Below, in pieces: positions 45,322 to 57,200 of a DNA stretch of 64,000 nucleotides; within the stretch, counting starts at the first letter, position 1, and each line of letters begins with the position of its first letter. A program made the translations under genes and the position numbers. Source of the stretch: Phialocephala subalpina (Eukaryota; Ascomycota; Leotiomycetes; Helotiales; Mollisiaceae). The notes beneath the pieces are model-generated. The model saw only the letters and a program-made list of their open reading frames with translations, did not search any database and had not been told where the DNA came from. Location: NCBI GenBank assembly GCA_900073065.1, contig FJOG01000006.1, positions 1,874,113 to 1,938,112 of the forward strand. Direction: 5' to 3'.

Positions 45322-45831
45322 AGGGTTTAGAGGTAGTGAATTTTTAATGTTTTAATTGTCGGGATCTCTACGATATAAATAATACTTCTTATCTACGTAG
45401 AAGGGCAGTGTTCAGAGCCTCAGAGGGCAAGGAAAATTTTGGAGTTGTTTGAGACGAAGGTAAGGAATAGTCCGAACGAGAATTTTTTTTTAAGTAATTT
45501 ATTACTTTATAGTTATTAACTTTCGTTTTAATTAGTATTTAAACAAGATAAGTATTATTTACTTATAATGCAAGTAATAATATAAAAGCTAATTTTAGAT
45601 TAGGTAGGGTAAATATTTAAGATCCCTAGCTAAAGGAAAAGGGGCCTTTTTAGGCGCCTCGTTAAAAGTTGATGATTTCTAGTAGGCGTGTAAATAGGGT
45701 AAGTAAGCCTGAGCAAACCTGAGCCGAAGCTGAGCCGAGCCTGAGCAAAGAAGGCATTGCTCACGTGAGACACTAGGACGGGAAGAGCAAACATTCCCGT
45801 CCTGGAATAGTCATTCCGAACAACTTACCCG
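45322..45831. repeat. right flank of the insertion
   Basis: AT-rich stretch at 45480-45620, then GGGTAAGTAAGC near 45696 and five or six CTGAGC/CTGAGCC words up to 45760, followed by GCTCACGTGAG and a return to the regulator reading frame at about 45810. Confidence 0.5.
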
Positions 45832-46371
45832 ATGAATGAGAGGATAGATTCGCCTTGGCTAGCACTTCTTAACATGGTGTTTGCGATGGGGAGTGTGGTC
45901 TCGTCGACCTCGGACCCTGACCAAGATATCTTTTACTATCAACGAGCCCGGCAGCATCTCGGATTGGAAAGTCTTGGAAGCGGTCACATGGAGACCTTGC
46001 AGGCCCTGACGATCATGGGAGGTCTGTATCTCCATTATCGGAATCGGCCGAATCTGGCTTCAGCACCTCCTTGGATCAGCAAATTGTATTGCTTGTAGCC
46101 TGGGGCTACATCGGGAATTCTCGAGCTCTTCTGAGCCTCATTACATCATAGAAAAGGAGATCAACAGAAGCGCGTGGTGGAGTATACATGTCCTGGATTC
46201 GTGTGGCCTGGTAGTTTGATACCTGCCACTGACCAACCTCCCCCCTACGAGATAGACCAGATGTACATGAGGGATAACTTTGGTGGTATTGGGGATGATC
46301 TGATCGGTGATGAATATTATACCGGGTTTGGAGGGTACAGCATGATTCAGAATATGACGGGCGGTCTTTAA

Positions 46372-46840
46372 CATCGTAGAGACTGAGAATATAGAGCCCT
46401 GGTCAGTCAAACGCGCGTTAAAGTGACGCTGCGAGTGAACTTCGAAATTTCACTTGTCTGTACCGCTTGGAAGGTGAAATCGAAGCTAGATTGGACGTAA
46501 CGCAGGGAACAGCGCGAGACTGGGGTGCATCTTGAATGAGATTAGGTGAATGGACAGCAAAAGTTGACGGTTGGGTGTTATACGGCAGGAAATGGGACTT
46601 GGAAAACCCTCCAGGGTTGCATGAGGTCGTCCACGTTACTCGATCCGGGGGCATAGACGTGAAAACTGCCGTTATTGCTCAAAGCTTGCAATCATTTCGG
46701 TAAAGCACTCGTACTGCGACGTATCTTCGGATAATCCTTCAGCTTAAACTTTCTCATCTTCATGTGATGCAAGCTCCGTGTCGCGAGTCTTAGGCGCCCT
46801 TGGCCATGTGATCCTCCACAACTCCAAATACCGTGAGCCC
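46372..46840. other. intergenic region
   Basis: No supported gene. It separates the regulator remnant from the F-box-like remnants on the other strand. Confidence 0.35.
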
Positions 46841-47680
46841 CTAAAACTTCATTCCTTCTCGAAAGACACGTATTCCCCAATTCCCGTTGATCTTCATCGT
46901 ATCAGGATACTCCCGTGCAATCTTTCTTGGAATTTTCAAGCGCAGGGGCAATGTCCTGATCTGTAATGAGCAGATGCAATACAGTAATTCATCCAGATGT
47001 TGTTTCGACGTCACAAAGTATGGAACATTTATCCAAAGCTCTTGAAGGCTTGTGGAATGTACGTGGAGGGAGCGGATCATTAATATGGTGAAATGGCGCG
47101 ATAAGTCTCGCTTGATATTTCGCCCTTCGTCGAATATCTCGAAGATCTTCAAAGGGTTGATTTGGGCAAAGAGTTTCGGGTGTGAAAGATACGCATGTGC
47201 CAGCAGGCGGGCATTTTTTCCAAGTGTCGTTGCTTGCCGTCAAAGAGATAGCCTTCAAGGACTTCATAGATCGGAGAACAGATAATGTCTCGTCTGACCA
47301 AGACCACCGAGACACATCTTTTTGGCGAAATCTAGCCTCCCAATAAGAATCTGTGTCGATATTTGCTGAAGCTTCGACCATTCAAGCATCGTGAAAGAGG
47401 GGGCGATAACAGCCGTCGCCGAAAACCAGAGACACCTCTACCACACTCTCAAGCAAGGGAGGGGGGGGGGGGGGTACCCTTCTTCTGCCCACCTCAAGAA
47501 TGGCCACAACCCAATATGTTGATATTCGACATCCATCATGAATGGGAGAAATTCATCTCGAATTCGCCGGCACGTCAATGAGATGTTGCGCCATGATTTG
47601 TTCGCCAGCGACGTCTGGATCGACTCGCCGTTCACAATGGAGTAGATGCTCAATCATATCTCCAAAGGAATGCGTGAAAA
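46841..47680 (-). pseudogene. decayed F-box-like protein (copy 2 of 3)
   Basis: The minus-strand frame begins PLEI, then TGA (47654-47656, where Arg would be expected: CGA>TGA), LSIYSIVNGESIQTS, SWRNISLTCRRIRDEFLPFMMD and FLRWAEEGYPPPP. A 13-base G/C homopolymer follows (47461-47473). Later come QINPLKIFEIFDEG, MIRSLHVHSTSLQELWINVPYF and LDELLYCICSLQIRTLPLRLKIPRKIA, equivalent to QINPLKTFKIFDSIE and the following part of copy 3. About 300 nt of the middle of the family are missing. Confidence 0.65.
47461..47473. repeat. 13-base G homopolymer
   Basis: An uninterrupted G run just before GTACCC, within the remnant F-box-like gene. Such runs are prone to length error in sequencing. Confidence 0.9.
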
Positions 47681-48507
47681 TGGCGAGTTCTCTAAAGCGG
47701 TCGTGTTGAGCCTTGCAGAAGACATGATCGATATGCGTGACCAAATTGTGATGAAGTAGAATCGAGCTCAGGATGTTTGCTCTCTTCGTGAGCCAAATCT
47801 CGTGAACAACCGCGAGATGATACACTGAAGTGACTGGTGAATAGAAAGCGTAAAGAATGAACTGAGATGTCAAGACTTCATCCTAGCCGGTGAGGCTGGT
47901 CTCCAGATCGGATCAATGAGAGTCAAAGACTCGACAGCATGGAGACTTGAGAGTAGTGATCGAGGTCGAGGTGGATTAGGCAGAGATGAAAGGTTTCAAC
48001 CCCTGCTGAAGTTGGGGCTGTGCGGTTGGTCGACAAGTTCCGCCGTACAGCGGAATTGAGGTTAGGCTCAAAGACACGTCAAGCGACAGACTGCTTCAGG
48101 CTTCAATCACTAGATTTTAGCGACCTGTGCTCGAGCTTCAGGCCATCGATCGCCGAACACTCAGGCTTCAGATCTTTGTTTCTTTACGCTGCTAGACAAA
48201 ATGATTCGGAATGTAGAGTTCTCAATTTTCCTTACAAATAGAAGGATTTCATCACACTCTCAAGTATCTCAAAGCCAGGCAATATATCGTGTTCGAAATG
48301 CGGTCTAAGAAACTTGCGAAGCATCATGACCAGAGTATGGTTGATGCTACTGATTTCGCTTTGAGTGTAATTGAGATGGGTATTGGCGCGAGTCGACTTG
48401 TTTCAATAGTGGAAGTCCAGTGTATGTCTACAAGTTTGAATATTAGCTTCAGGTACGTAACATGGCGCTCATGAACTTACAAACCCTTAACCAGCATTAC
48501 ACTACCA
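47681..48507. other. intergenic region between two F-box-like remnants
   Basis: No gene supported; possible further degenerated family sequence is too weak to claim. Confidence 0.35.
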
Positions 48508-49748
48508 TCAAGCCGGCTCTTGAGGCAACAAATGGTGAAGCCGAGATACTTTCCTCAAGCTTTCCATGCAAGAGTCCGGCAGACTTGCCCATGCCATCAT
48601 TAGGTGAACTTTTGAAGGGCCTATCCAAACAACTCCCGCTTTCGTGGCTGCCGCCTTTGGGAGAAACAATCTGAAATCGTACGACGCGAGCTGTGGAGGT
48701 ATTATGAGACACAGAAAAAGACGTGTGAGCTGTGATGTGAGGATGAACTGAAGTAGCTCCCGAAGAAGTTCCTCCTCTATGGCCCTATGATAGACGTATA
48801 TCGAGAGATATCGGAGAGATGGCGTATGTGCGTACAGAGACTTGATCATTGGGGTGGTGACGTACAGCGAGTGTTTCTCATCGCCCGACTCTATAGAGTC
48901 GAAAATCTTGAAAGTTTTCAAAGGATTGATTTGAGCAAGGACGTCGGGTTTGAAGGACAAGTAGCATTGACGTAAATACTCCGAACGAGGTCCTAGGTGT
49001 TGAGAGTCCCTCAACACAATAGTGTCTAAATACCTCAAAGAACCAAAGATGGCTAAGTATTCTTTTGAAGTTTCCAGGGATAGTCCATCGAAAGACAGAG
49101 TTTTGAGGTTCTGAAAATTCCTGAGAAAATCAAGCTTCAGTACTGAAACTGACTTGATAGTGAGATGGATGACATTGGAAAGGACCTTCGAGAACATATG
49201 AAAAAGAAGGATTTTTTCAGCAGCGTGAGAACCATCGTCAGCCCTGAAGTTGATAAATAAACGCTTCACACGGCGTACGGAGCAGAGCGCCATCCAAGTC
49301 GAAGAGATGAGACTTTGATCCGAACTAGATTGTTGCAAAGTAGAGATCCGATCACCTGACAGTAGCGCAAGTCTTGAGAGTACGGATCGATATCTATCTT
49401 CACACCAGGGCCGTCTTCGTTCTTGAAGTTTGTTAATCCGCCCGAGCCGGGACATTGTGCCACTGCCTCGTAACATTGATCCATGCAAGAAATTTGGATT
49501 TCTCCTACCAGTTCAAGCAAATGCGGGTAGCCACTTTTCGTCCATTCCAAAAAATGCTTCAATGACCTGTACTTATAAATGATGTCCATCATGAAGGGAA
49601 GAAACTCATCGCGGACTTGACGGCAAGTCCGAGGGAGACTGCGCCATACTTTGCTTCCTCGAAAATATGGGCTATGCAAGACCGAGTAGATTCTTGGTCG
49701 TATTTCTATCGGCAGGCTCAGAAATCTTGGAGTCTATGCCGGAGCCAT
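48508..49748 (-). pseudogene. decayed F-box-like protein (copy 3 of 3)
   Basis: Minus strand: ATG at 49748-49746, then GCT CCG GCA and an in-frame TAG (49736-49734). After that the frame runs on as RFLSLPIEIRPRIYSVLH, VWRSLPRTCRQVRDEFLPFM, FLEWTKSGYPHLLELVGEIQISC. A frame change near 49330-49370 leads to SSTWMALCSVRRVKRLFINF, EKILLFHMFSKVLSNVIHLTI, LRNFQNLKTLSFDGLS, QINPLKTFKIFDSIE, MIKSLYAHTPSLRYLSIYV and LRELLQFILTSQLTRLFL. The LPxEIRxxIYS start is the fungal F-box-like signature. This is the longest of the three family members in the window and defines the family's full extent (about 400 residues). The single N-terminal stop and one frameshift make it non-functional unless translation starts downstream. 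Confidence 0.7.
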
Positions 49749-50270
49749 AGTGAACTTTAACGAATTCGTATGATGGCCTGAATGAGGTTCAGGGGAGATA
49801 GATGGCCGAAAGGCTCAAAAAGCGAGTTGACGTGAGCAGTTCTCAGCCGGGCGAGGCTCTTTGTGCTTGAATGACAAGTTCCAGATCGTCAAGAAACTTT
49901 CTTGGAGTTCAATGCAGTGTGTGACTGTGGTGGATCAGGAGAATGAAACTGCTTCCATCGTTCATCGTTCGATTAGGCAACGACGATAATGAGTGAGGAA
50001 ATGATAGAGCACTTGTCTCTTGACATGAACAGAAGAAGTCTTGATAGTATGAAGCCTGCAGAAGAAGAAACTGACTAGAATGACAACAGGGAGATGTTGG
50101 AAGGACGTCGTAGCCTGTCTTGCCATAGTGGTCGCTAATTTAGCCGTAGCGGGATAATGAATCGCGAACTCAATCGCATTTGAGCTTCAACAGCTTCATA
50201 ACGCGCCCGAAAATCTCCAACCCTCGCTACTCGACCGCACCACCCAGAATCGACATCTGCATCGCGCAAG
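49749..50270. other. boundary between accessory and core regions
   Basis: No gene supported. It includes the promoter of the Arp4-like gene; the last 60 nt are C/A-rich as in many fungal leaders. Confidence 0.4.
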
Positions 50271-51727
50271 ATGGCGTCTCAAACGTTGAACTCGTCAATG
50301 CAACCTACGGATGTTTATGGAGGAGGTGAGCAACCTTCCCAACCACACCTTTAAATATTTCTAACAAACCCCCCTCCACAGATGAAGTCTCAGCTATCAT
50401 CCTCGACCCAGGCTACTCGAGCGTGCGCGCCGGTTTCGCAGGAGAAGATACACCGAAATCCTTCGTCAACTCCCACTACGGCGTAAACGAGAGCGGCACC
50501 GTGTTTGGCGACGATGCGATCCATAACCCCCTCGCGGCGCTCGATATACGAAACCCCATGTCAAAAGAAGGCATAGTAGAGGATTGGGACACAGCTACGC
50601 GGTTATGGGAATACTCGATCACATCAAGACTCACGAGCTTTAAGCAAGCGGATCCGCGAACCAATGGCTTGAACGATGATCTGAAAGATATGGACGTGGA
50701 GATGGATGGCATTGAGGAAGGAGAGAAGCCCCTGGAGGAGCACCCATTGCTGATGACGGAGACGGCATGGAACTCACCGAAGAATCGAGAGAAGAGTATT
50801 GAGATTGCTATGGAGTCCTGGGGCTGCCCCGCCTTCTGGCTTGCGCGCAACAGTGTTATGGCTGCGTTTGGAGCTGGCAAAGCTACGGCGCTGGTTGTCG
50901 ATGTTGGCGCGTCGACAGCATCCGTCCTGGCGATTCACGATGGTCTCATCCTCAAGAAATCCGTCCAGAAATCTCACCTTGCGGGCAATTGGCTCTCGTC
51001 ACAACTCCGAACTCTCTTCGAGACCTCAGAACCGAAAGTCGAGCTCGTACCACACTACATGATCATGTCGAAGAGTCCTGTCGACGCAGGCGCGCCAGCA
51101 CAAGCCACATACCGAAAGTACGAGAAGTCGCCTACAGACAGCTTCCGCGCATTGGAAGAGGAGCGCGTCTTGACCGAGTTCAAGGAGTCTGTTGTGCAAG
51201 TTTGGCCTGGGCCAGGTCGCCTCAACAGCAACAACCAAATGGGAATGACGAACCTCGAATACGCCAAGGGACAGCCAGGAAGAGTCTTTGAGATGCCAGA
51301 TGGATATAACCAGATGTGGGGGGTCGAACGCTTCTCTGTCTCAGAGGGTATGTTTGATGAGAAGGCAGCTTTACCTATTCCTGGCGAACAACCCATCACG
51401 AAGGCACAAACGATTCCGGAGATGGTGAAGGCGAGTGTTAATGCTGTGGATATGGACCTGCGATCTCAGCTACTGCAGAATATTGTGGTCACTGGAGGTA
51501 CAACACTCATCAACGGCTTCACGGATAGGTTGAACAACGAGCTGGTTGCTATGTACCCGAGCGCGAGGATAAAGATCCAAGCTGCGGGCTTGACGGCAGA
51601 GAGAAGGTTCGGAAGCTGGATCGGTGGCAGTATTCTTGGGAGTCTGGGTACATTCCACCAGATGTGGATCTCGAGAAAGGAATACGAGGAATTCGGCGCG
51701 AATGTTGTTGAAAAGAGATGCAAGTAA
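50271..51727 (+). CDS. arp4: actin-related protein 4 (chromatin-remodelling subunit)
   Basis: Two exons, 50271-50325 and 50382-51727 (56-nt intron), 466 residues. The actin fold is evident: IILDPGYSSVRAGFAGED (phosphate loop 1), LLMTETAW, VVDVGASTASVLAIHDG (second phosphate loop), QNIVVTGGTTLINGF (adenosine motif), and a C-terminal SWIGGSILGSLGTFHQMWISRKEYEEFG. An insert of acidic residues near 100 (DLKDMDVEMDGIEEGE) is compatible with Arp4 orthologues of filamentous fungi. Arp4 is a shared subunit of the NuA4 acetyltransferase and the SWR1 and INO80 remodelling complexes and binds histones or nucleosomes in the nucleus. Another Arp is possible but less likely. Intact. Confidence 0.85.
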
Positions 51728-51994
51728 TGAAGAAGCAATGGGAAAAGTCTGCAAAAGTCATGGCTTCCTGGAGTGGGTATTCCTGGCGTAAGGTGTTTGT
51801 GTAGCTAGCATGGATACCAACCATTTTCCAAGCTTATTGTAATTTGTAGACTTCATGAAAAGCAATGCCATCACATTACCAGACTCTTCAAACCCTCTCC
51901 GAGCAAAACCACAAAGTCTATGTTCGAAATTGAGTTTACCAGCCCGTCCAAACAGCCTCACATCAACAGCAAGATGATCAAACCTACTGGTAGG

Positions 51995-53555
51995 TTACCA
52001 ACCTCTCCACCTTGGCCAAACATCGATGATTTCGTCCTCTTTTCCCTTCCTCGTCTCATCCACAACCAAATACCACCCAAAACCAGCCCCAGCAACACAA
52101 GCATGATTCGGCCAAATCCTAACCTTCTGTCCCACCTCCAACAGCTCTGGCTCAATTCCCTCTCCGCTCCAAACTAAAATCCCATGTTCCTGGCTTATTC
52201 TTCCAACATGCCACCCAACATGTTTCTCTGGCCCCTCAGCCGGCATCCTCACTCCCTCTCTATTCCAAGGACTTACAATCCCCCACCCAGAATAAGCTTT
52301 ACACGGCTCCCTCCCCAACGCCAAACTCCCACTCCCCACCAACGCTTCCGGAGCCCCATCTTTCCCTCGTCCCGGATACAAACTCGCAACCTCAGCAACA
52401 ACCGTAAACGCCAAATCCCCCCAAGTAAGCATTGCGTGAGGACCGGTTGTGGGAAGGCAATGGGTGGCTAGTTGCTGAACATCCAACGTAGGATATACAC
52501 CAGCATGGATCTCAATCCCACACCCGATACTTCTAATCGCCTCAATCGTCGCTCGTAACGAGGCGATCGCTTTCCCTTCCGCTTCGGGCGTGTCTTCGTT
52601 GTCGATTAGGAGGTTTCGGACGGAGGTTGTGGTTGGTGTGGCGCCGACTGAGAGGACGAGGGTTTTGGTGGGTAAGGGGGATGAGAGTGATTGTACGGCT
52701 GAGGCGGTTACGAGTAAAGCTTCGAATTCTTGGCGGAGGAAATCGAGGGCGTCAGCGCGGTTGGAACCAAAATAAGATTGACCGGCGTGTGAGTAGAGGC
52801 CTAGGAGCTGGGCACTTCCTGAGGCTTCGAGAGAGAGGATGTTGGATATTAAAGTTGAGCAGGCGGTTGTTTGGGGGGCGACGCCGGCGCGGCGACCGCC
52901 CATATCGATTTTGAGGAATATTTGGGGGGCGAGAGAAGTGTTTTTGTGGATGGCGGCTACGGAGTGCAGTTGATCCGGGTGGTCGATCGTTAGGGAGAGG
53001 CCGTTGGGGCCGAGAGCGAAGGAGATTAGAGAGAGGCGATCGACTGTGGATGGGGTAACGGGGAAGCTGTAGAGGAGCTTGGGGGTGTTAGTGTGGTTCA
53101 GAAATTGGGGAGAGGGGGCTTACGTTAACTGCTCGCCCTGCGGCTTTGTATTCAAGAATGAGTGGGAGGACATATTCTGCTTCGATCAAGGTAGAGACGA
53201 TGATGTTGACCGGGCCTGTTCCACTTCCGACTTGCAGTCTTGTGAGCTCAGTTGTCTATCAGTGTCAGCTGACATGTGATATTGAGAGGTATTGTGATAT
53301 GGAAGGTTTGAGTTCCTAAAATCATTGGAAACAACGAAAGCAATGAGAGTGTATTCGTACCTTGTGAGTCTTGATGTGAGCTCTCCATCCAAACTTGAGT
53401 GACTCGCAAGCCTCGAGCATTCGATTACAGTTGTTCTGCAACTTGCTCAGATCCAAAACTGCAGCAGGTCCAGCAACATCTTTGATTGATTTTCCAACAA
53501 ATTGCTTTCGCAGCTCCTCCTTCAAGGATAGGGGATATAAGGATGTGGTTGCCAT
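51995..53555 (-). CDS. D-serine dehydratase-like PLP enzyme (alanine racemase fold, zinc site)
   Basis: Three exons on the minus strand: 53361-53555, 53124-53255, 51995-53077; 469 residues, all phases consistent. Residues 31-66 contain PAAVLDLSKLQNNCNRM and RAHIKTHK, where the lysine is the PLP-binding position of the fold-type III family. Further on come VGSGTGPVNIIVSTLIEAEY, LKIDMGGRRAGV, GLYSHAGQSY, LSVGATPTT, EIHAGVYPTLD and the zinc-site segment WPNHACVAGAGF with His and Cys ligands. Eukaryotic relatives (yeast Dsd1) eliminate ammonia from D-serine with PLP and zinc; related fungal enzymes act on other D-3-hydroxy amino acids such as D-threonine. Substrate cannot be fixed from sequence alone. 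Intact. Confidence 0.85.
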
Positions 53556-54248
53556 ATTGATGAGGATCGAGACTACTCGATGCTGACAATGATGAAAAGA
53601 GCCAATGAAGCAAGGCGATGGAAGCTGATCTAAAATATATAATTGAAGAGACCAAGAAAAAGTCCGAGATCGGAAATCAATTATTGAGATGAATATGAAA
53701 ATTGAGTCATGAAAGTTTGTGAAGAAAGGACGAACGTGAGGCGTGTTCCACTCTTCCTGTCGTAGTTCTTGCCGTGGGCTAAGGATACACGAAGCTAAAT
53801 TTCACTTCGTCTTGACATGTTACACCAGGGGCAGAGCGCACAACACATTCAGAGTACGAGAACCACAGCAGACAAGACTTCAGAGTCGTTGATAACTTGA
53901 TTTTGGTCACCAAGGCTCACCGTCACCTGTCGTCTTCAAAGTGGGGCACTGTGTACGCACGTGACTTACATGCAAGGCTGAAGCCCCTCCGGCGGATCGT
54001 TCTTGCCATCCACGCACAACTCCGATATCGATTCACAACCCTTCGAACCTCCCAACAACATAAATTGCGCCAACCCCTCCCCTCCTTCCGACACACACCA
54101 TTTTTCGTGCCCGACTTCGAATCTTGGTTCTCCGCACACAACCACATCTATTTACGCGTCAAATCCTCTGTGTGACCGCGATTTGATGACTCGAGCCTCT
54201 TTAGAAAGTGGCATCAGCTTCAGGGAGGAATAGCTTGGGCACAACAAG
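53556..54248. promoter_or_regulatory. divergent promoter of the PLP enzyme and TAF1
   Basis: A 693-nt head-to-head region without a supported ORF. GCACGTGAC near 53958-53966 contains CACGTG. Nothing more specific is visible. Confidence 0.35.
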
Positions 54249-57200
54249 ATGGCGGACTCGGACTTTCCGACGTTCACGGAGATCGACTGGAAACAGCAGC
54301 AAGAAGAAGACGACCGCGCTCTACAGAACCTACTCGCAAACCCAGAGCAATCCGGTCAAAATGAAGGTCTCTTCGACGAGAACCGCCCCCTCGATGCCGG
54401 CGAGAAAGCAGACGACGCGGAAGATTTCGAAGACATCAGCGACGACGACCTACCCGATGAAGAAGAAGCTACAGGAGGCAAGGATGATGAAGCTCCTGGT
54501 CTCATGGACGATGTTGATATGGGCATGGACGACGATGACGATCTGTTTGGAGACAATCAAGTCTCAACACCCTTTGATCAGTTCGATGATGACGAGGTCT
54601 TCCAATCCAGCGGAGTCACGGATGCCCCTCATGCAAATGGCGGGCTGACACTGCCATCCGTCGAGCCTGTTGAAGAAGAGGTTGATCTCCGCGCACTCAA
54701 CTTCCCTGAGCATGGCACTGTGCAAGACGACACACCCGCCGACTACGAAGGCGACGAGGAATTTATGCGACAGAACTATCCTGACTATGACCAAAATGGC
54801 GTTGCCAATCTCACCGAACTCTTTCCCCCACGACGCGCCCACTTCATCCCCAAAGCCCCCATCAAGCCTCCCAAACCAGTCAACCCCACAAAGGTCAGCT
54901 TGGACTTGGCTCCCGACCAAGAGAAGTCCTTCCGCGCCGCTGGTCCAGCCAGATCTGATAAGCAGAAGTCAATCCTTGAAGCAGAGGCAAAGGGCTTGGT
55001 ACCCATTGTTGAGGAGTCATCCGACGAGGCGAACAGCGATGACGAATTCGACTATACCCCCCTCGACCCCAGCGAGAGAATCGGAGGGCTTTCCATGACA
55101 GATATTGAGATTGCCTGTGCCGAATGGGAATCAAAGATCAACCCACAGGTCGCGACTCCTCCACCAGAAGATGATGAAGAACCCATGGACGAGTGGGAGA
55201 GAGAATTCCTCGGGCATTCGTCGAAGCGCAAGCGTACCCAAGATGTCGATGAGTTTACCATCACACCCATCTATCCTATTCCCGATTTCGACAATTTCGA
55301 ACAGATGGCACTGCAGACTGCGAAGAAGGTGGTTCTTGATCTTAACGACCCACACCTACTCATCGACTTTCAAGAGCCCAACCCAGCCGCAAAGCGCCGC
55401 CGTATTGGCCGGGGAGGCAACTTTAGGGGAGTTGGTAATGGCAGCTTTGCGTCAACGCTTTCCAAGCGATTCAACATCTCCAATGATGAAGCATATGATG
55501 CGCTCAAGGAAAATCACCAAAGCAAGGTCCGAGCTACTCTTGGAAATATCTCCGTCGAGCACAGTCTGCCAGCACTAAAGCTGCAATGGCCATATTACCT
55601 CGTCAAGATGGAGCCGCAGGCTCTTCGTGCCTACCACCGTCCTGGCATCATGCTTCAGAAGATGATGAATCAGCCAATCTTCTTTTCGAAGCCTGGTATG
55701 CGGAAGAAGAAGGCAGTCAAGAATTTGCCTGTGACAGAGGTTTTCAAGGAGACGAAGGATCTGTCTCTTGCTGATCACTACTCCTCTGCTACTCTCCTCG
55801 AGTACTCTGAAGAGCATCCTACGGTCCTTTCAAACTTCGGCATGGGTAACCGCATCATCAACTACTACCGACGCAAGGATGCGGAAGATGCTGAGCGACC
55901 TGTCCCAGAAGACAAGGTTGGCGATACCAACGTCTTGCTCACTGAAGACAAGTCCCCGTTCTCCAATTTCGGGATGATCGATCCTGGAGAGACAGTTCGC
56001 TGCATCCACAACTCGATGTACCGAGCCCCAATCTTCAAGCACGAGCCTAAGAACACAGACTTCCTGGTCATTCGTACAAACACCGGCCTGACTGGCTTTA
56101 CATGGCACATTCGCAACATCGACAACATCTTCGTCGTCGGACAACAGTTCCCTTCTGTTGAAATCCCTGGCCCACATTCCAGGAAGGTTACCAATGCTGC
56201 GAAGTTCCGTATGAAAATGATTGCGTACCGAAAGATCCGCCATAGTCGTGACGCGAACCTGAAGATTGGGGATATCACACACCATATTGCTGGTTCTTCC
56301 GACATGCAGAATAGACAGAAGCTAAAGGAATTCATGTTGTATGATAAGGTCGACAAAGTCTGGCGAATGAGACCAGGAGATCCCGTCCCTGATGAAGCAT
56401 CGATCCGTCAAATGGTCAAGCCAGAAGAGGTCTGTTTGATCGATGCAATGCAGGTTGGCTCTCAATACCTCGCAGATGCTGGTTACGCTGCAGGCGAAGA
56501 TGAGGATGACGAGAAGATGGATGACAAGGAGGGCCAAAGTTTGGAGCAGAATCTCGCACCTTGGAGAACCAGCAAGGCCTTCCTGGAGGCATCAGCTGAC
56601 AAGGCCATGCTTCAGCTTCATGGAGAAGGAGATCCATCCGGCAGAGGCTCTGCATTCAGCTTCATCAAGACATCAATGAAGGGTGGCTACCTCGACGCGA
56701 TTGCTCATGGGCCAATGGCCTCTGCCGCAGCACGAGTCGCAAAGGATCCCAAGGCAAATAACGGTCACACATACAACGTCAAGGCACAACAAACCATTTA
56801 CAACGAAGCCATTCGCCGTATTTGGGAGCAACAAAAGTCAGAGCTGAGCAACCCCGTCGACCCAGAAAATGACGTAGACATGGATGGTCTCGAGCACAGC
56901 GGCTCCGCAATGGTTGCAGCCACTCCACGATTCGATGATGACAATGCCAGTGTCTTCAGTGCGACCAGCCGTACAGGCAAGGTCATGAAGATCACTAGAA
57001 GAGTCAGAAACGAGTACGGCCAGGTTGAGGAGAGAGTTGAGCTCATCAAAGATGCTAGAGTCTGGCAAGCATACGAGAAGGTTCGCAGGGAGCAAGAGGG
57101 CCAAGATATCGATGTCAACAATTGGAAGCCCTCTGGAGATCCCGAGAAGGATAAGATCGCGCTTGCTAAGTATGTCGACATTGCAGGTATTGATGGCAAA

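Larger units (their letters stand above)
42027..46371 (+). pseudogene. Zn2Cys6 transcription factor split by a HET-gene insertion
   Basis: N-terminal exon 42027-42223 encodes an intact zinc cluster (CVLCQRRKEKC, CYNCRASKQEC). After an intron (42224 to about 42269) the linker continues to FLGLASISPAV, with TAA at about 42430 and TAG at 42730. In the next frame comes LIDAYFTHIHPFVPMI followed by TAG at 42832. The fungal-specific regulatory domain resumes only at 45832 (SPWLALLNMVFAMGSVV, RARQHLGLESLGSG, ETLQALTIMGGLYLHYRNRPN) and, in another frame, CSLGLHREFSSSSEP and SAWWSIHVLD. A C-terminal scrap (FGGIGDDLIGDEYYTGFGGY) ends at 46371. About 2.9 kb with a HET-domain gene sits in the middle. The order and orientation of the two halves show they were one gene. 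Confidence 0.75.

Noticed and set aside
47363..47581. Plus-strand open frame with a Gly run over the G homopolymer
   Set aside because: The Gly run is just the homopolymer; the minus strand matches the F-box-like family.
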